Part shown: positions 51,535 through 60,145 of the stretch, piece after piece
Position numbering within the stretch: position 1 is the stretch's first letter
How the letters are laid out: every line of letters starts with the position of its first letter
Origin: Tepidiforma sp.
Lineage (GTDB): Bacteria; Chloroflexota; Dehalococcoidia; Tepidiformales; Tepidiformaceae
Length of the DNA stretch: 64,000 bases
Direction of reading: 5' to 3'
Assembly: GCF_026003995.1 (NCBI RefSeq)
Contig: NZ_BPIG01000005.1
Coordinates: forward strand, 109,022 to 173,021
Translations under genes and position numbers: made by a program
Notes under the pieces: generated by a model
The model's input: the letters and a program-made list of their open reading frames with translations, nothing else
Database searches by the model: none
What the model was told of the DNA's origin: nothing

Positions 51535-51610
51535 TCGATGAAGCTCAAACAAGTCAACAGAGTCTTTGAAAATCTCAAGAATCATATTGACTTTCCGGAC
51601 ATGGCGATGG
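51535..51610 (+). promoter_or_regulatory. AT-rich nine-base periodic segment and possible promoter
   Basis: This roughly 75-bp stretch is markedly AT-rich. On the minus strand it reads as nine-base units beginning GATTCTTGA, GATTTTCAA and GACTCTGTT, similar in style to the hemA leader. On the plus strand TTGACT (51585-51590) could be a -35 box for the small gene at 51647. Confidence 0.35.
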
Positions 51611-51646
51611 AAGATGCTCACGGAGCCGCTGCTCCCGAGGAGTCCG

Positions 51647-51877
51647 ATGTTCGAGCTCAACCACCACTTCGTCGCCGCCTACGCCGACCACTACGTCGCC
51701 AGCCGCCGCGCCGCCGCCCGCCGCTGGCGGTACGGGCGCCCCGGCCCGCTCCCGGCTATGATCAGCGCCAGCGCTGGCGCGCTCCGCCGGCTCGCCGCCG
51801 CCCTCGATGCCTGGGCAGCCGGCAGCCCCCGGGAGCTCCCCGACCTGCTCCCCCGCGGGCAGCGCAGCGCCCACTGA
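51647..51877 (+). CDS. Small hypothetical protein
   Basis: 76 residues from ATG 51647, chosen because GAGGAG lies just upstream. Basic and Ala-rich, with HHFVAAYADHYVASRRAAARRWRYG. No family is recognised. It ends 17 bp before the DUF2089 gene and may be co-transcribed with it. Confidence 0.45.
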   Translation: MFELNHHFVAAYADHYVASRRAAARRWRYGRPGPLPAMISASAGALRRLAAALDAWAAGSPRELPDLLPRGQRSAH

Positions 51878-51894
51878 CCGGAGCACCACCGCCT

Positions 51895-52278
51895 ATGGCC
51901 CGCCTCATCGGCGCCTGCCCCAGCTGCGACAGCCCCATGACCATCCGGCGCCTCGAATGCCCTGAGTGCGGCACCGGCGTCGACGGCCACTTCGATGCCG
52001 GCCCCCTCGCCCGCCTCAACCGCGAGCAGCTCGCCTTCGTCGAAACGTTCCTCCGCGCCCGCGGCAAAATCAAAGACGTCGAAGAGGAGCTGGGCATCTC
52101 CTACCCGACCGTCGTCGCCCGGCTCAACGACGTCCTCGTCGCACTCGGCTTCGAAACCGGCGAAGACCCCCGCGACGCCGAACGCCGCCAGGCCATCCTC
52201 GACGACCTCGCCGCCGGCCGGCTGACCGCCGCCGAGGCGGCCGAACAGCTCCGCGCCCTGGCCCTCCGCGATGGCTGA
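51895..52278 (+). CDS. DUF2089 domain protein (zinc ribbon plus HTH regulator-like)
   Basis: 127 residues from ATG 51895. The N-terminus is a zinc ribbon (CPSCDSPMTIRRLECPECGTGVDGHF). A helix-turn-helix follows (KIKDVEEELGISYPTVVARLNDVL), and then a terminal helix hairpin, AILDDLAAGRLTAAEAAEQLRAL. The family is thought to be regulatory. It overlaps the DUF4097-like gene by 8 bp, and that protein ends in a closely similar helix hairpin. Confidence 0.85.
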   Translation: MARLIGACPSCDSPMTIRRLECPECGTGVDGHFDAGPLARLNREQLAFVETFLRARGKIKDVEEELGISYPTVVARLNDVLVALGFETGEDPRDAERRQAILDDLAAGRLTAAEAAEQLRALALRDG

Positions 52279-53333
52279 CACCCCCCGCGATGCCGACCGG
52301 CTGCTCGAAGAGGCGCGCCGCGCCCGCGAGGAGGCCGACCGCCTCCGCCGCGAAGCCCGCGCCGAGGCCGCGCGGCTGAAGGCCGAGGCCCGCCGTATGC
52401 GCGAAGAGGCCCGCCGCGAGCGTCAGGCTGCCCGCGGGAAATCGCCCCCGCCGCCCGAAGAGCCCCCCGCCCGCCGTCGAGCTTCCCCTCCCCTCCTTCG
52501 AGGGCGTCCGGGGCGTCGAAATCGATTGCACCGCCGGCCGCCTCTCGGTGCACACCTGCGCGCCCGGCGAAACCCCGGCCGTCGCCGCCGCCGCCAAGTC
52601 GCCCCCGCAGGTCGAGGTCGAGCGCGCCGGTGAAACCCTCCGCATCCAGGTCAAAATCCCCCGCGGCTGGCTCTTCCGCGGCCGGCAGGGCGCCGCCGCG
52701 CTCGTCCGCCTTCCGGCCGACGGCTTCCGCTTCCTCCGTATCGCCAACAACTACGGCGAAATCGAAGCCGCCGGCCTCGCCGCCGAATCCATCCGCATCA
52801 GCACGGGCGCCGGCGCCGTCACCGCCGTCCAGCTCCGCGCCGACCTCGATGTCAGCGTCGGCGCCGGCAAGATCTCCATCCTCTCCCACGACGGCACCGC
52901 CTCCGCCCACTCCGGCACGGGCGATATCACCCTCGACCTCGCCGCGGTCCGTCCCGGCGTCTACCGGGTCGATGTCGGCCTCGGCCGCGCCGAAGTCCGA
53001 CTCCCGCCCGGCGCCGAGGTGGAAATCCGCGCCACATCGGGGCTCGGCAAGGCCCCGGTCGATGTCCCGTCCATCCCCGGCGCGCCCGCGCTCATCAAGG
53101 TGAACAGCGGCATCGGCGAAGCCGCGGTCCGCTACCGCGCGCCGGCCGGCGAGCCGCCTCCGCCGCCGCCCCGCGCCGCCGCCGCCCGCTCCTCCAATCG
53201 CCGCCGCGAGAGCGAAGAGCTCCGCGTCCTCCAGCTCCTCGAGCAGGGCCGCATCACGCCGCAGGAGGCCGCCGACCTGATCGCCGCGCTCCGCGGCGCG
53301 CCCCCGCGGCCCGTCGGCGACCCGCCGCCCTGA
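52271..53333 (+). pseudogene. DUF4097/LiaX-like beta-helix protein, frameshifted
   Basis: About 354 residues when repaired. Residues 1-55 form a highly charged coiled coil (RRAREEADRLRREARAEAARLKAEARR). After a shift at a C6 run (52463-52468) the other frame continues VELPLPSFEGVRGVEIDC and then a repetitive beta-strand domain (IRISTGAGAVTAVQL, DVSVGAGKISILS, SGTGDITLDLA) typical of DUF4097 adhesin-like proteins. The C-terminus carries LRVLQLLEQGRITPQEAADLIAAL. No signal peptide is seen. It probably works with the DUF2089 protein in envelope-stress sensing; this is inference. Confidence 0.72.
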
Positions 53334-53342
53334 GGCCGCCCG

Positions 53343-54642
53343 TCAGAGCCCGTCGATGTGCTCGTGCCGGCCCAGGTAGCCGAGCTCCGTCGCCCGGCGC
53401 GCCAGCTCCTCGCGGAATTTCGGGTGCGCGATCTCGATGAGCATCCGCGCCCGCTCCCGGATCGTCCGCCCGTGCAGGTTCCGCGCCCCGTACTCCGTCA
53501 CCACCCAGTGGACGTCGCCCCGCGTCGTCACCACCCCGCTCGCCGGCGCCAGCTCCGGGCAGATGCGCGAAATCTCCCCGCCCTTCGCCGTCGAGGGCAG
53601 CGCGATGATCGGCACGCCGTCCTTCGACCGCGCCGCGCCCCGGATGAAGTCCACCTGCCCGCCGATCCCGCTGTAGAAGCGCGGCCCGATCGAATCCGCG
53701 ACGACCTGCCCCGTCAGGTCCACGCTCAGCGCCGAGTTGATCGCCACCATCCGCTCCTGCGACGCGATCACGTCGACGTCGTTCGTGTAGTCCACCGGGT
53801 GGAACTCCACCTCCGGGTTCCAGTCCACGAAGTCGTACAGCTCCTGGTTCCCGACCGCGAACGCCGAGACGACCTTCCCCCGGTCCCGCGTCTTCCGCGC
53901 GCCGTTCACCACCCCGCTCCGGATGAGCGGCAGCAGCGCCTGCGTGAACATCTCCGTGTGCACCCCGAGGTCGCGGTGGTTCGTGAGCTGCCGCAGCACC
54001 GCGCTCGGAATCGTCCCGATGCCCATCTGCAGCGTCGAGCCGTCCGCCACGAGCGCGGCCACGTGCCGGCCGATGTCCATCGCCTCCGGGCCCGGCTCCT
54101 CCAGCACCACCTGCGGCAGCGGCTCGTCCACCTCGATCGCGAGGTCGATGAAGCTCGCGTCGAGGCTGTGCCCGAACGTCCGCGGCATCCTCCGGTTCAC
54201 CTGCGCCACCACGGTCCGCGCGTGGATCGCCGCCGCCATCGCGCAATCGACCGAAACCCCGAGGGTGCAGCGCCCCTCCCGGTCCGGCGGGCTCACCTGG
54301 ATGAACGCGACATCGAGCGGCAGCGCGCCCCCCGGCTTCGAACTGCCGCGGGATATCGGAGAGGAAGATCGGCGTGTAGTCGGCACGCCCCTCCTGCACC
54401 GCCCGCCGCACGTTCGGCCCGATGAAGAGCGCGTTGTGCCGGAACCGCTCCTCCATCCCCGGCTCCGCATACGGCGCCGGCGCATCGGTGTGGAGGTGCA
54501 CGATCTCCACGTCCCGCAAGTCCTGCCGGATGGCCACGAGCCCTTCGACCAGCACCCGCGGCGTGCAGACCCCGCCATGCACGTACACCCGGTCGCCGTG
54601 CTGCACGACGCCGACCGCTTCATCGAGCCCGACGTACTTCAT
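53343..54642 (-). pseudogene. Acetyl-CoA hydrolase/transferase family protein, frameshifted
   Basis: About 432 residues when repaired. From ATG 54642: VYVHGGVCTPRVLVEGL and NALFIGPNVRRAVQEGRADYTPIFLSDIPRQFE. After a C6 run (54328-54333 on the plus strand) the other frame continues DVAFIQVSPPDREG, LQMGIGTIPSAVLRQL, LGVHTEMFTQALLPLI, INSALSVDLTGQVVAD, YSGIGGQVDFIRGA and VVTEYGARNLHGRT. It is the same family as the protein at 48276. One base too many in the G/C run explains the break. Confidence 0.87.
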
Positions 54643-54737
54643 GGGCCACAGGGTGCCCGCGTTCCGGTGAACGACGCAACCGCCATGCGGGCGCGATCAC
54701 TGCGGCCGTTCGCCCGCGCCTGCCACACTGCGGCGGA

Positions 54738-56148
54738 ATGACGAGCGTCCTCTGGTTCCGCCGCGACCTCCGCCTGCACGACCACCCGGCGCTCGCAGCG
54801 GCCATCGAGGCCGGCCCGGTCGCCCCCCTCTTCGTCCTCGACCCGGCGCTCGTCCGGGGGCGCTGGGCCTCGGCCAACCGCACGGCCTTCCTCCTCGCTT
54901 CGCTGCGCGAGCTCGATGCCGCCCTCCGCGCGCGTGGTGCCCGCCTCCACGTCCGCATCGGCCGCCCGGCCGACGAGGTGCCGCGCTTTGCCCGCGACGT
55001 CGGCGCGAGCGCCGTCTTCGTCTCGCGCGATTACTCGCCCTACGCCCGCCGGCGCGACGCTGCCGTCGCCCGCGCGCTCACCGCCTGCGGCATCGCCTTC
55101 CACGCCCGCCGCGGCACGCTCGTCCACGAGCCGGAGGACGTCCGCGGCGCCGCCGGCCAGCCGCTGACCGTGTTCACGCCGTTCTACCGCGCGTGGAGCG
55201 CGCTCCCGCTCCGCGCCCCGCTGCCCGCCCCCCGCCGCCATCCCGGCGGCCGCCCATCCCGACCCCGGCGCGCTCCCCGCGCTCGAAGCGCTCGGGCTGC
55301 CGCGCCCCGTCGATGCCCTCCTGCCCGCCGGCGAATCCGCGGCCCGCGCCCGCCTCGAACGGTTCCTCGCCGCCCCGGTCTGCGCCTATGCCGAGACGCG
55401 CGACCGCCTCGACCTCGCCGGCACCTCGCGCCTCAGCCAGGACCTCCGCTTCGGCCTCCTTTCGCCGCTCGAAATCGTGACCCGCGCCCGGGCCCTCCCC
55501 TGCGACTCCGCGAAGTTCGTCGCCGAAGTCGCCTGGCGGGAGTTCTACCACCACATCCTCTGGCACCACCCCCGCGTTTTGCGCGAACCGTTCCAGCAGG
55601 CCTACGCCGCCATCCCCTGGCGCGACGACCCGGCCGCGTTCGACGCCTGGGCCGCCGGCCGCACCGGCTACCCCCTCGTCGATGCCGCCATGCGCGAACT
55701 CGCCGCCACCGGCTACATGCACAACCGCGCCCGCATGGTCGCCGCCTCCTTCCTCGCCAAGGACCTCCTCCTCGACTGGCGCCTCGGCGAAACCCACTTC
55801 ATGCGCCACCTCGTCGACGGTGACGTCGCGAACAACGACGGCGGCTGGCAGTGGGCGGCCTCCGTCGGCACCGATGCCCAGCCCTACTTCCGCATCTTCA
55901 ACCCCGTGCTCCAGGCGAAGAAGTTCGACCCCGAAGGCGTCTACCTCCGCCGCTGGCTCCCCGAACTGCGCCGCGTCCACGACCGCTACCTCCACGAACC
56001 GTGGACGATGCCCCTGCACGTCCAGCAGGCTGCCGGCTGCGTCATCGGCCGCGACTACCCGGCGCCGATCGTCGACCACGCGGCCGCCCGGGACCGCGCC
56101 GTATATCTGTTCGAACAGGCCCGGAAAGCCGCTACGACAGCCGGTTGA
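54738..56148 (+). pseudogene. phr: Deoxyribodipyrimidine photolyase, frameshifted
   Basis: About 469 residues when repaired, full length for class I CPD photolyases. From ATG 54738: SVLWFRRDLRLHDHPAL and the antenna-binding domain to residue 160. After a C6 run (55228-55233) the other frame gives CAYAETRDRLDL, SRLSQDLRFGLLSP, EVAWREFYHHILWHHP, YPLVDAAMRELAATGYMHNRARMV and MRHLVDGDVANNDGGWQWAASVG, the FAD and DNA-binding signature. It repairs UV pyrimidine dimers with light. CACACT lies 8 nt before the ATG. The 3' end overlaps mgtE by 17 bp. Confidence 0.9.
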
Positions 56149-57517
56149 TCAGGATCGTCCCAAGGCCCAGCAGCATGAGGAAGCCCATGACGTCCGTGAA
56201 CGTGGTCAGCCAGATCGAGCTGGCCACCGCCGGGTCGCCGCCGAGCCGTTTGATGGTCAGCGGGATGATCGCGCCCATGATCCCGCCGATCATCACATTC
56301 GCCATCAGAGCGGTGAACACGACGGCTCCGAGCCACGGGTTCATCGAAAGCAGCAGTGCCATACCTGCCGTCAGCGAGCCGGCCAGCACCCCATGGATGA
56401 GGCCGAACGCCAGCTCCTTCCGGAGCACGAGGAGCCAATCCGAGACTTTCACATCGCCAAGGGCCATGCCGCGCACGACGAGCGTCACGGCCTGCGTGCC
56501 GGTATTGCCCGCGTGCCCGGCGATGACCGGCATGAACACCGCCAGCGCCGCCGCGCGCGAAATCGTGTCTTCGAACGGCCGCACCACCAGCGCGGCGAGG
56601 AACGCCGTCGCGAGGTTCACCAGCAGCCATGGCACCCGCCGCCGCACCGACCGCCACACCGGTGAGAGCACCGTTTCCGCTTCGTCGAGGCCGACCATCC
56701 GGTACATATCCTCGGTCGCCTCTTCCTGCAGGACGTCGATGAGGTCGTCCGCCGTCATCACGCCCTCGAGCCGCCCCTCGGCATCGACCACCGGCACCGC
56801 CAGCAGGTTGTACTTCTGCAGGATGCGCGCCGCCTCTTCCTGGTCCGCGTCCGTCGTCACGGCGTGGACGTCCCGCTGCGTGATCTCCTTGAGCAGCGTC
56901 TTCGGCGACGACACCAGCAGGTCGCGAATCGAGACGACGCCCTGCAGCACCCGGTCGTTATCGACCACGTACAGGTAGTAGGCCCGCTCCGAAGGCGGCC
57001 GCAGCACGCGCAGGTAGTCGATCGCCTGCTGCACCGAGATGTTCTCGTTCAGCGCGACGAACCCGCGCGACATGATGCCGCCCGCCGATTCGTCGCCGTA
57101 CTGGAGCAGCTCCGCGACCTCTTCGCCGCGGTCCATCTGCGCCAGCGTCTCCGCCTGCTCCTCCGGCTCCAGCTGCTGGATGACGTCGGCGGCGACGTCG
57201 TCCTCCGCTTCCTCGAGCACCGCCGGGAGGTCTTTGACGCCAACGCTCTTGATCAGCTCGCGCAGGTCATCGTCTTCGACGTACTCGAACAGCTCCGCGA
57301 CCACGTCGGTCGGGAGGTGGTCGAGCAGCGCGACGCGCTCCTCTTCGGGGAGCTCGAGGACCAGTTCCGCCAGGTCAGCAGGGTGGAGAGAGGTTACGAG
57401 CGCAACGAGTTTCGCCCACTCGCCGCTCGCCGCAAGCGCGCGTGCATCATCGAAAAGCTCCCGGACAGCCACATCATCGGCCACGGAAGAGTCCTGCGTT
57501 GCGGAGGTTCGAGGCAC
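56132..57517 (-). CDS. mgtE: Magnesium transporter MgtE
   Basis: 461 residues: an N-terminal MgtE_N superhelical domain (about 30-135; LPEEERVALLDHLPTDVVAELFEYV), two CBS domains (about 140-265; MSRGFVALNENISVQQAI, TQRDVHAVTTDADQEEAARILQKYNLLAVPVVD) and five C-terminal helices with MPVIAGHAGNTGTQAVT forming the pore. The N-terminal acidic surface senses cytoplasmic Mg2+. No M-box riboswitch is evident in the 140-bp leader. Convergent overlap with the photolyase gene. Confidence 0.96.
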   Translation of the reverse strand: MPRTSATQDSSVADDVAVRELFDDARALAASGEWAKLVALVTSLHPADLAELVLELPEEERVALLDHLPTDVVAELFEYVEDDDLRELIKSVGVKDLPAVLEEAEDDVAADVIQQLEPEEQAETLAQMDRGEEVAELLQYGDESAGGIMSRGFVALNENISVQQAIDYLRVLRPPSERAYYLYVVDNDRVLQGVVSIRDLLVSSPKTLLKEITQRDVHAVTTDADQEEAARILQKYNLLAVPVVDAEGRLEGVMTADDLIDVLQEEATEDMYRMVGLDEAETVLSPVWRSVRRRVPWLLVNLATAFLAALVVRPFEDTISRAAALAVFMPVIAGHAGNTGTQAVTLVVRGMALGDVKVSDWLLVLRKELAFGLIHGVLAGSLTAGMALLLSMNPWLGAVVFTALMANVMIGGIMGAIIPLTIKRLGGDPAVASSIWLTTFTDVMGFLMLLGLGTILINRLS

Positions 57518-57600
57518 GCGGGTGTGCGCACGAACGCGAACGTACGCCCGGCCCCCGGAACGGTCAATCGGCGCCTGTTAACACCGCGTTTGCCCGCAGT

Positions 57601-57632
57601 TTGCTCACGCGCTTGATCTGATGATCTATAAT
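57601..57632 (+). promoter_or_regulatory. Promoter with consensus -10 for the secreted-protein pair
   Basis: TATAAT (57627-57632) is a perfect -10; TTGCTC at 57601-57606 is a possible but widely spaced (20 bp) -35. AGGAGG (57651-57656) precedes GTG 57662 by 5 nt. Confidence 0.6.
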
Positions 57633-57661
57633 CGCCGGGATTTCTCCCCGAGGAGGTTCCC

Positions 57662-58705
57662 GTGCAGCGGAACCGCGTCCTGGCCGCCGCAGCCGCCCTG
57701 CTCGGCGCCGCCGCCCTCGTCCCGATCGCGACCGTCCTCGGCGATGACGGCCCCGGCGGCTCCCGGGTCGAATTCGCTACCGCCCTCACCACGAGCTTCA
57801 CCTACCAGGGCCGCCTCACCGACGGCGGCAGCCCTGCCAACGGCAGCTACGACCTCCGCTTCATCCTCTACGACGCCGAATCCGGCGGCGCCCAGGTCGG
57901 CTCCACCGTCACCCGCGACGATGTCCAGGTGACCAACGGCCTCTTCACCGTCGACCTCGATTTCGGCGCCTCCGTCTTCCAGGGCGATGCCCGCTGGATG
58001 GAGATTGCGGTTCGGCCGGGCAGCTCGACGGGCGCCTTCACGGTCCTCTCGCCGCGCCAGCCGGTCAGCCCCGCGCCCTACGCCCTCTTCGCCGCCAGCG
58101 CCGGAAGCCTGAAGGTCCCGCTCGCCGTTAGCGGCAACACCGCCGGCGCGCCCTCCACCCCGTCGGGCCTCATCACCGTGAACCAGGCCGGCACCGGCAT
58201 CGCCATCGCCGCCAACCGGACCACGACCGACCCCGCCGAGTACCCGGCGGTCCTCGGCGTCAACGCCGGCGGCGGCGCCGGCGTCCAGGGCGAGGCGACC
58301 GCAGCGAACGGCGTCGGCGTGCGCGGCTTCGCGACTCAGGGCACGGCCGGCGCCTTCGTCGGTCCGGTCGCGCTCGAACTCGACGGCGCCCTCAAGGTCT
58401 CGAACGACATCGCCTTCGTCCACAACGTCGTGACCAGCGGGACGAGCAAGAACACCTGTGCTGGGTCCGATGCGATCACCGTGCTGACCCACCCACTGCT
58501 CGACGACAACCCCGACGCGCTCGTCTTCGTGACTCCTCAGTTCATGGGCTCGCTGCCAACCGACCCGGTTGCGGTGCGAGTCGACTACCGCCTGGATTCG
58601 ACAGCGCCATGCACCGGCGTTGCGGGGAGGTGGACGATTCGCAGCATGAACGGGGCTGACTTCCCGCCGGGCGCGACCTTCAACGTCCTGGTCATCACGA
58701 AATGA
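57662..58705 (+). CDS. Secreted protein of a Chloroflexota-type family
   Basis: 347 residues from GTG 57662, with a Sec signal peptide (RVLAAAAALLGAAALVPIATVLG). The N-terminal domain TSFTYQGRLTDGGSPANGSYDLRFILYDA is followed by VTNGLFTVDLDFG, RWMEIAVRPG and the motif PAPYALFAAS. It recurs in large surface proteins of Chloroflexota, Planctomycetes and related bacteria. A Gly/Ala-rich middle (GVNAGGGAGVQGEATAANGVGVRG) resembles beta-solenoid repeats of trimeric tail-fibre-like proteins. The last 90 residues have two Cys. Function unknown; probably surface-exposed. Confidence 0.7.
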   Translation: MQRNRVLAAAAALLGAAALVPIATVLGDDGPGGSRVEFATALTTSFTYQGRLTDGGSPANGSYDLRFILYDAESGGAQVGSTVTRDDVQVTNGLFTVDLDFGASVFQGDARWMEIAVRPGSSTGAFTVLSPRQPVSPAPYALFAASAGSLKVPLAVSGNTAGAPSTPSGLITVNQAGTGIAIAANRTTTDPAEYPAVLGVNAGGGAGVQGEATAANGVGVRGFATQGTAGAFVGPVALELDGALKVSNDIAFVHNVVTSGTSKNTCAGSDAITVLTHPLLDDNPDALVFVTPQFMGSLPTDPVAVRVDYRLDSTAPCTGVAGRWTIRSMNGADFPPGATFNVLVITK

Positions 58706-59001
58706 GCCGCCGAACCCGCCGCGCGGTCGCCCTCGCTGCCGCCGCCTTTGCTGGCGGGGCCACCATCGCCGCCGTCCTCGGCCAGGTCTCCGGCGGCAGC
58801 TACGAACTCTGGTGGCGCACCACCTCCGGCGGCGGCCGCTCCGCCGCCGGCGACTACGAGGTCCGCGCCGCCATCGGCCAGCCGCTCACCGGCCGCTCCG
58901 CCGGCGGTGACTACACCGTCGCCTCCGGCTTCTACCCCGGCGGCGGCCAGGACCGCTATGTCCGCTTCCTTCCCCAGCTCGCCAGAGACGGCACCAACTG
59001 A
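58702..59001 (+). CDS. Small secreted protein with YELWWRT-type repeats
   Basis: 99 residues, coupled by ATGA to the preceding gene. A signal peptide (RAVALAAAAFAGGATIAAVLG) is followed by SYELWWRTTSGGGRSAAGDYEVRAAIGQPLTGRSAGGDYTVASGFYPGG, a repeat type common in surface proteins of Chloroflexota. Probably exported together with its neighbour. Confidence 0.65.
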   Translation: MSRRTRRAVALAAAAFAGGATIAAVLGQVSGGSYELWWRTTSGGGRSAAGDYEVRAAIGQPLTGRSAGGDYTVASGFYPGGGQDRYVRFLPQLARDGTN

Positions 59002-59025
59002 CCCCGCCGGTCGTCCGAACGCGCA

Positions 59026-59058
59026 GGGGCCGCAGCCAGTGGGAGAGGCTGCGGCCCC
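59026..59058 (+). terminator. Hairpin after the secreted-protein pair
   Basis: A perfect 12-bp stem, GGGGCCGCAGCC (59026-59037) with GGCTGCGGCCCC (59047-59058), and a nine-base loop. No clear T-run. Confidence 0.6.
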
Positions 59059-59090
59059 GTCGTCTCAGGTCGAAGCGGTGCGGCCGCCCG

Positions 59091-59957
59091 TCAGCGCTCC
59101 ACCGGCCACGAAATGACCGACGAGTACCGCCGCACCAGCGGCGGCACCGCGAGCCCGCCGCCCGCGCCGCAGTGCTTCGCCACCAGCTCGCGGAATCTCG
59201 CCAGCTTCGCCTCGTAGTCGGCGATGCCGGGGCGCACGTGGTACATCCACGCGTACTCGTTCGCGATGGCGTCCACGGGCTTCGGCTCAAGCGGTGTCGG
59301 CGGCAGCGGCGCGACCCGCACCCGGCGCCCCATCGCCAGCAGCACCGCGACGATCTCCCGCAGCGCCGGCAGCTCCCGGAACTCGCTGCCCCAGAGGTCG
59401 CGCCAGAGTCCCGGCAGCGGCGTGTTCGGCGCCCGGTCGAAGGCCACCACGGCGCAGGTCCGCCGCGTCTGCCGCTCCATCGCCGCGAGGAACCCGCCGA
59501 CGTCGTCGATGGCGTAGAGCACGTTCGCCGCCAGCGAGACGTCGCCCTCCGGCGCACCGGCGCCGTCCGCCGGCGGCCACGTCAGGTCGACGATCTCGAT
59601 GTTCTCCCTCCCCGCCTCCCGGGCCGCCTCCGCCAGCTGCGCCCGCATGGAAGGCGATGGTTCGATAGCCACCACCTTCGCGGCGTGCTCCGCCAGCGGC
59701 ACGGCGAACCGTCCGCCGCCCGCGCCGATGTCCAGCCACGTGTCGCCCGGCTGTGCCAGCTCGAGCAGCGGCCCAAGCTCCGGGAGCGGCGCCCGGCCCG
59801 GGCGGAAGCCCGGGGCGCGGGTCGCCCAGTAGTCGTGCCCCGGCGGACGCTCGCCTTCGAGCGCATCGATGTACGCGCGATTCGCGAGCACCTGCGCGCG
59901 GTAGGCCGCCAGCGCCTCCTCGAGCGACGGCCGCAGCAGGCGCTCAGCCCCGGTCAC
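59091..59957 (-). CDS. Class I SAM-dependent methyltransferase
   Basis: 288 residues from GTG 59957. The open frame continues upstream into the tRNA-His gene, but that part reads SWVRIPPLAP, the usual tRNA translation artefact, so it is excluded. The SAM motif is DTWLDIGAGGGRFAVPLAEHAAKVVAIEPS, followed by NIEIVDLTWP. The substrate is unknown. It lies downstream of tRNA-His and phoU on the same strand. Confidence 0.82.
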   Translation of the reverse strand: MTGAERLLRPSLEEALAAYRAQVLANRAYIDALEGERPPGHDYWATRAPGFRPGRAPLPELGPLLELAQPGDTWLDIGAGGGRFAVPLAEHAAKVVAIEPSPSMRAQLAEAAREAGRENIEIVDLTWPPADGAGAPEGDVSLAANVLYAIDDVGGFLAAMERQTRRTCAVVAFDRAPNTPLPGLWRDLWGSEFRELPALREIVAVLLAMGRRVRVAPLPPTPLEPKPVDAIANEYAWMYHVRPGIADYEAKLARFRELVAKHCGAGGGLAVPPLVRRYSSVISWPVER

Positions 59958-60008
59958 GGCAGCATGCCCGGGGGCCGATGATGGAAGCGGGGACGTTGGG
60001 GAAAGTGA

Positions 60009-60085
60009 TGGGGCGAGCGGTGGGATTCGAACCCACGATCTTCTGAGCCACAATCAGACGCGTTAACCACTACGCTACGCCCGCC
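60009..60085 (-). tRNA. tRNA-His (GTG anticodon)
   Basis: Reading the minus strand from 60085, the gene starts with the extra G-1, paired with C73 in an eight-base-pair acceptor (GGCGGGCG with CGCTCGCC). D arm, anticodon arm TCTGA-TTGTGGC-TCAGA (anticodon GTG), T arm GTGGG-TTCGAAT-CCCAC and an encoded CCA at 60011-60009 are all present. The encoded G-1 is the identity element for histidyl-tRNA synthetase. Confidence 0.96.
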
Positions 60086-60106
60086 ATGGCGCGCCTTCAT
60101 CCTATC

Positions 60107-60143
60107 AGCCCGGGGCCGCTTGGCGCCATTCACGCCCCGGGCT
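60107..60143 (-). terminator. Hairpin between phoU and tRNA-His
   Basis: AGCCCGGGGC (60107-60116) pairs perfectly with GCCCCGGGCT (60134-60143), immediately after the phoU stop codon on the minus strand. No T-run. Confidence 0.5.
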
Positions 60144-60145
60144 CG

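Noticed and set aside
57518..57660. M-box or other Mg2+ riboswitch upstream of mgtE
   Set aside because: No conserved M-box structure is visible in the 140-bp leader.
59958..60053. N-terminal extension of the methyltransferase reading SWVRIPPLAP
   Set aside because: It is translation of the tRNA-His T-arm region, a well-known artefact; GTG 59957 is a better start.
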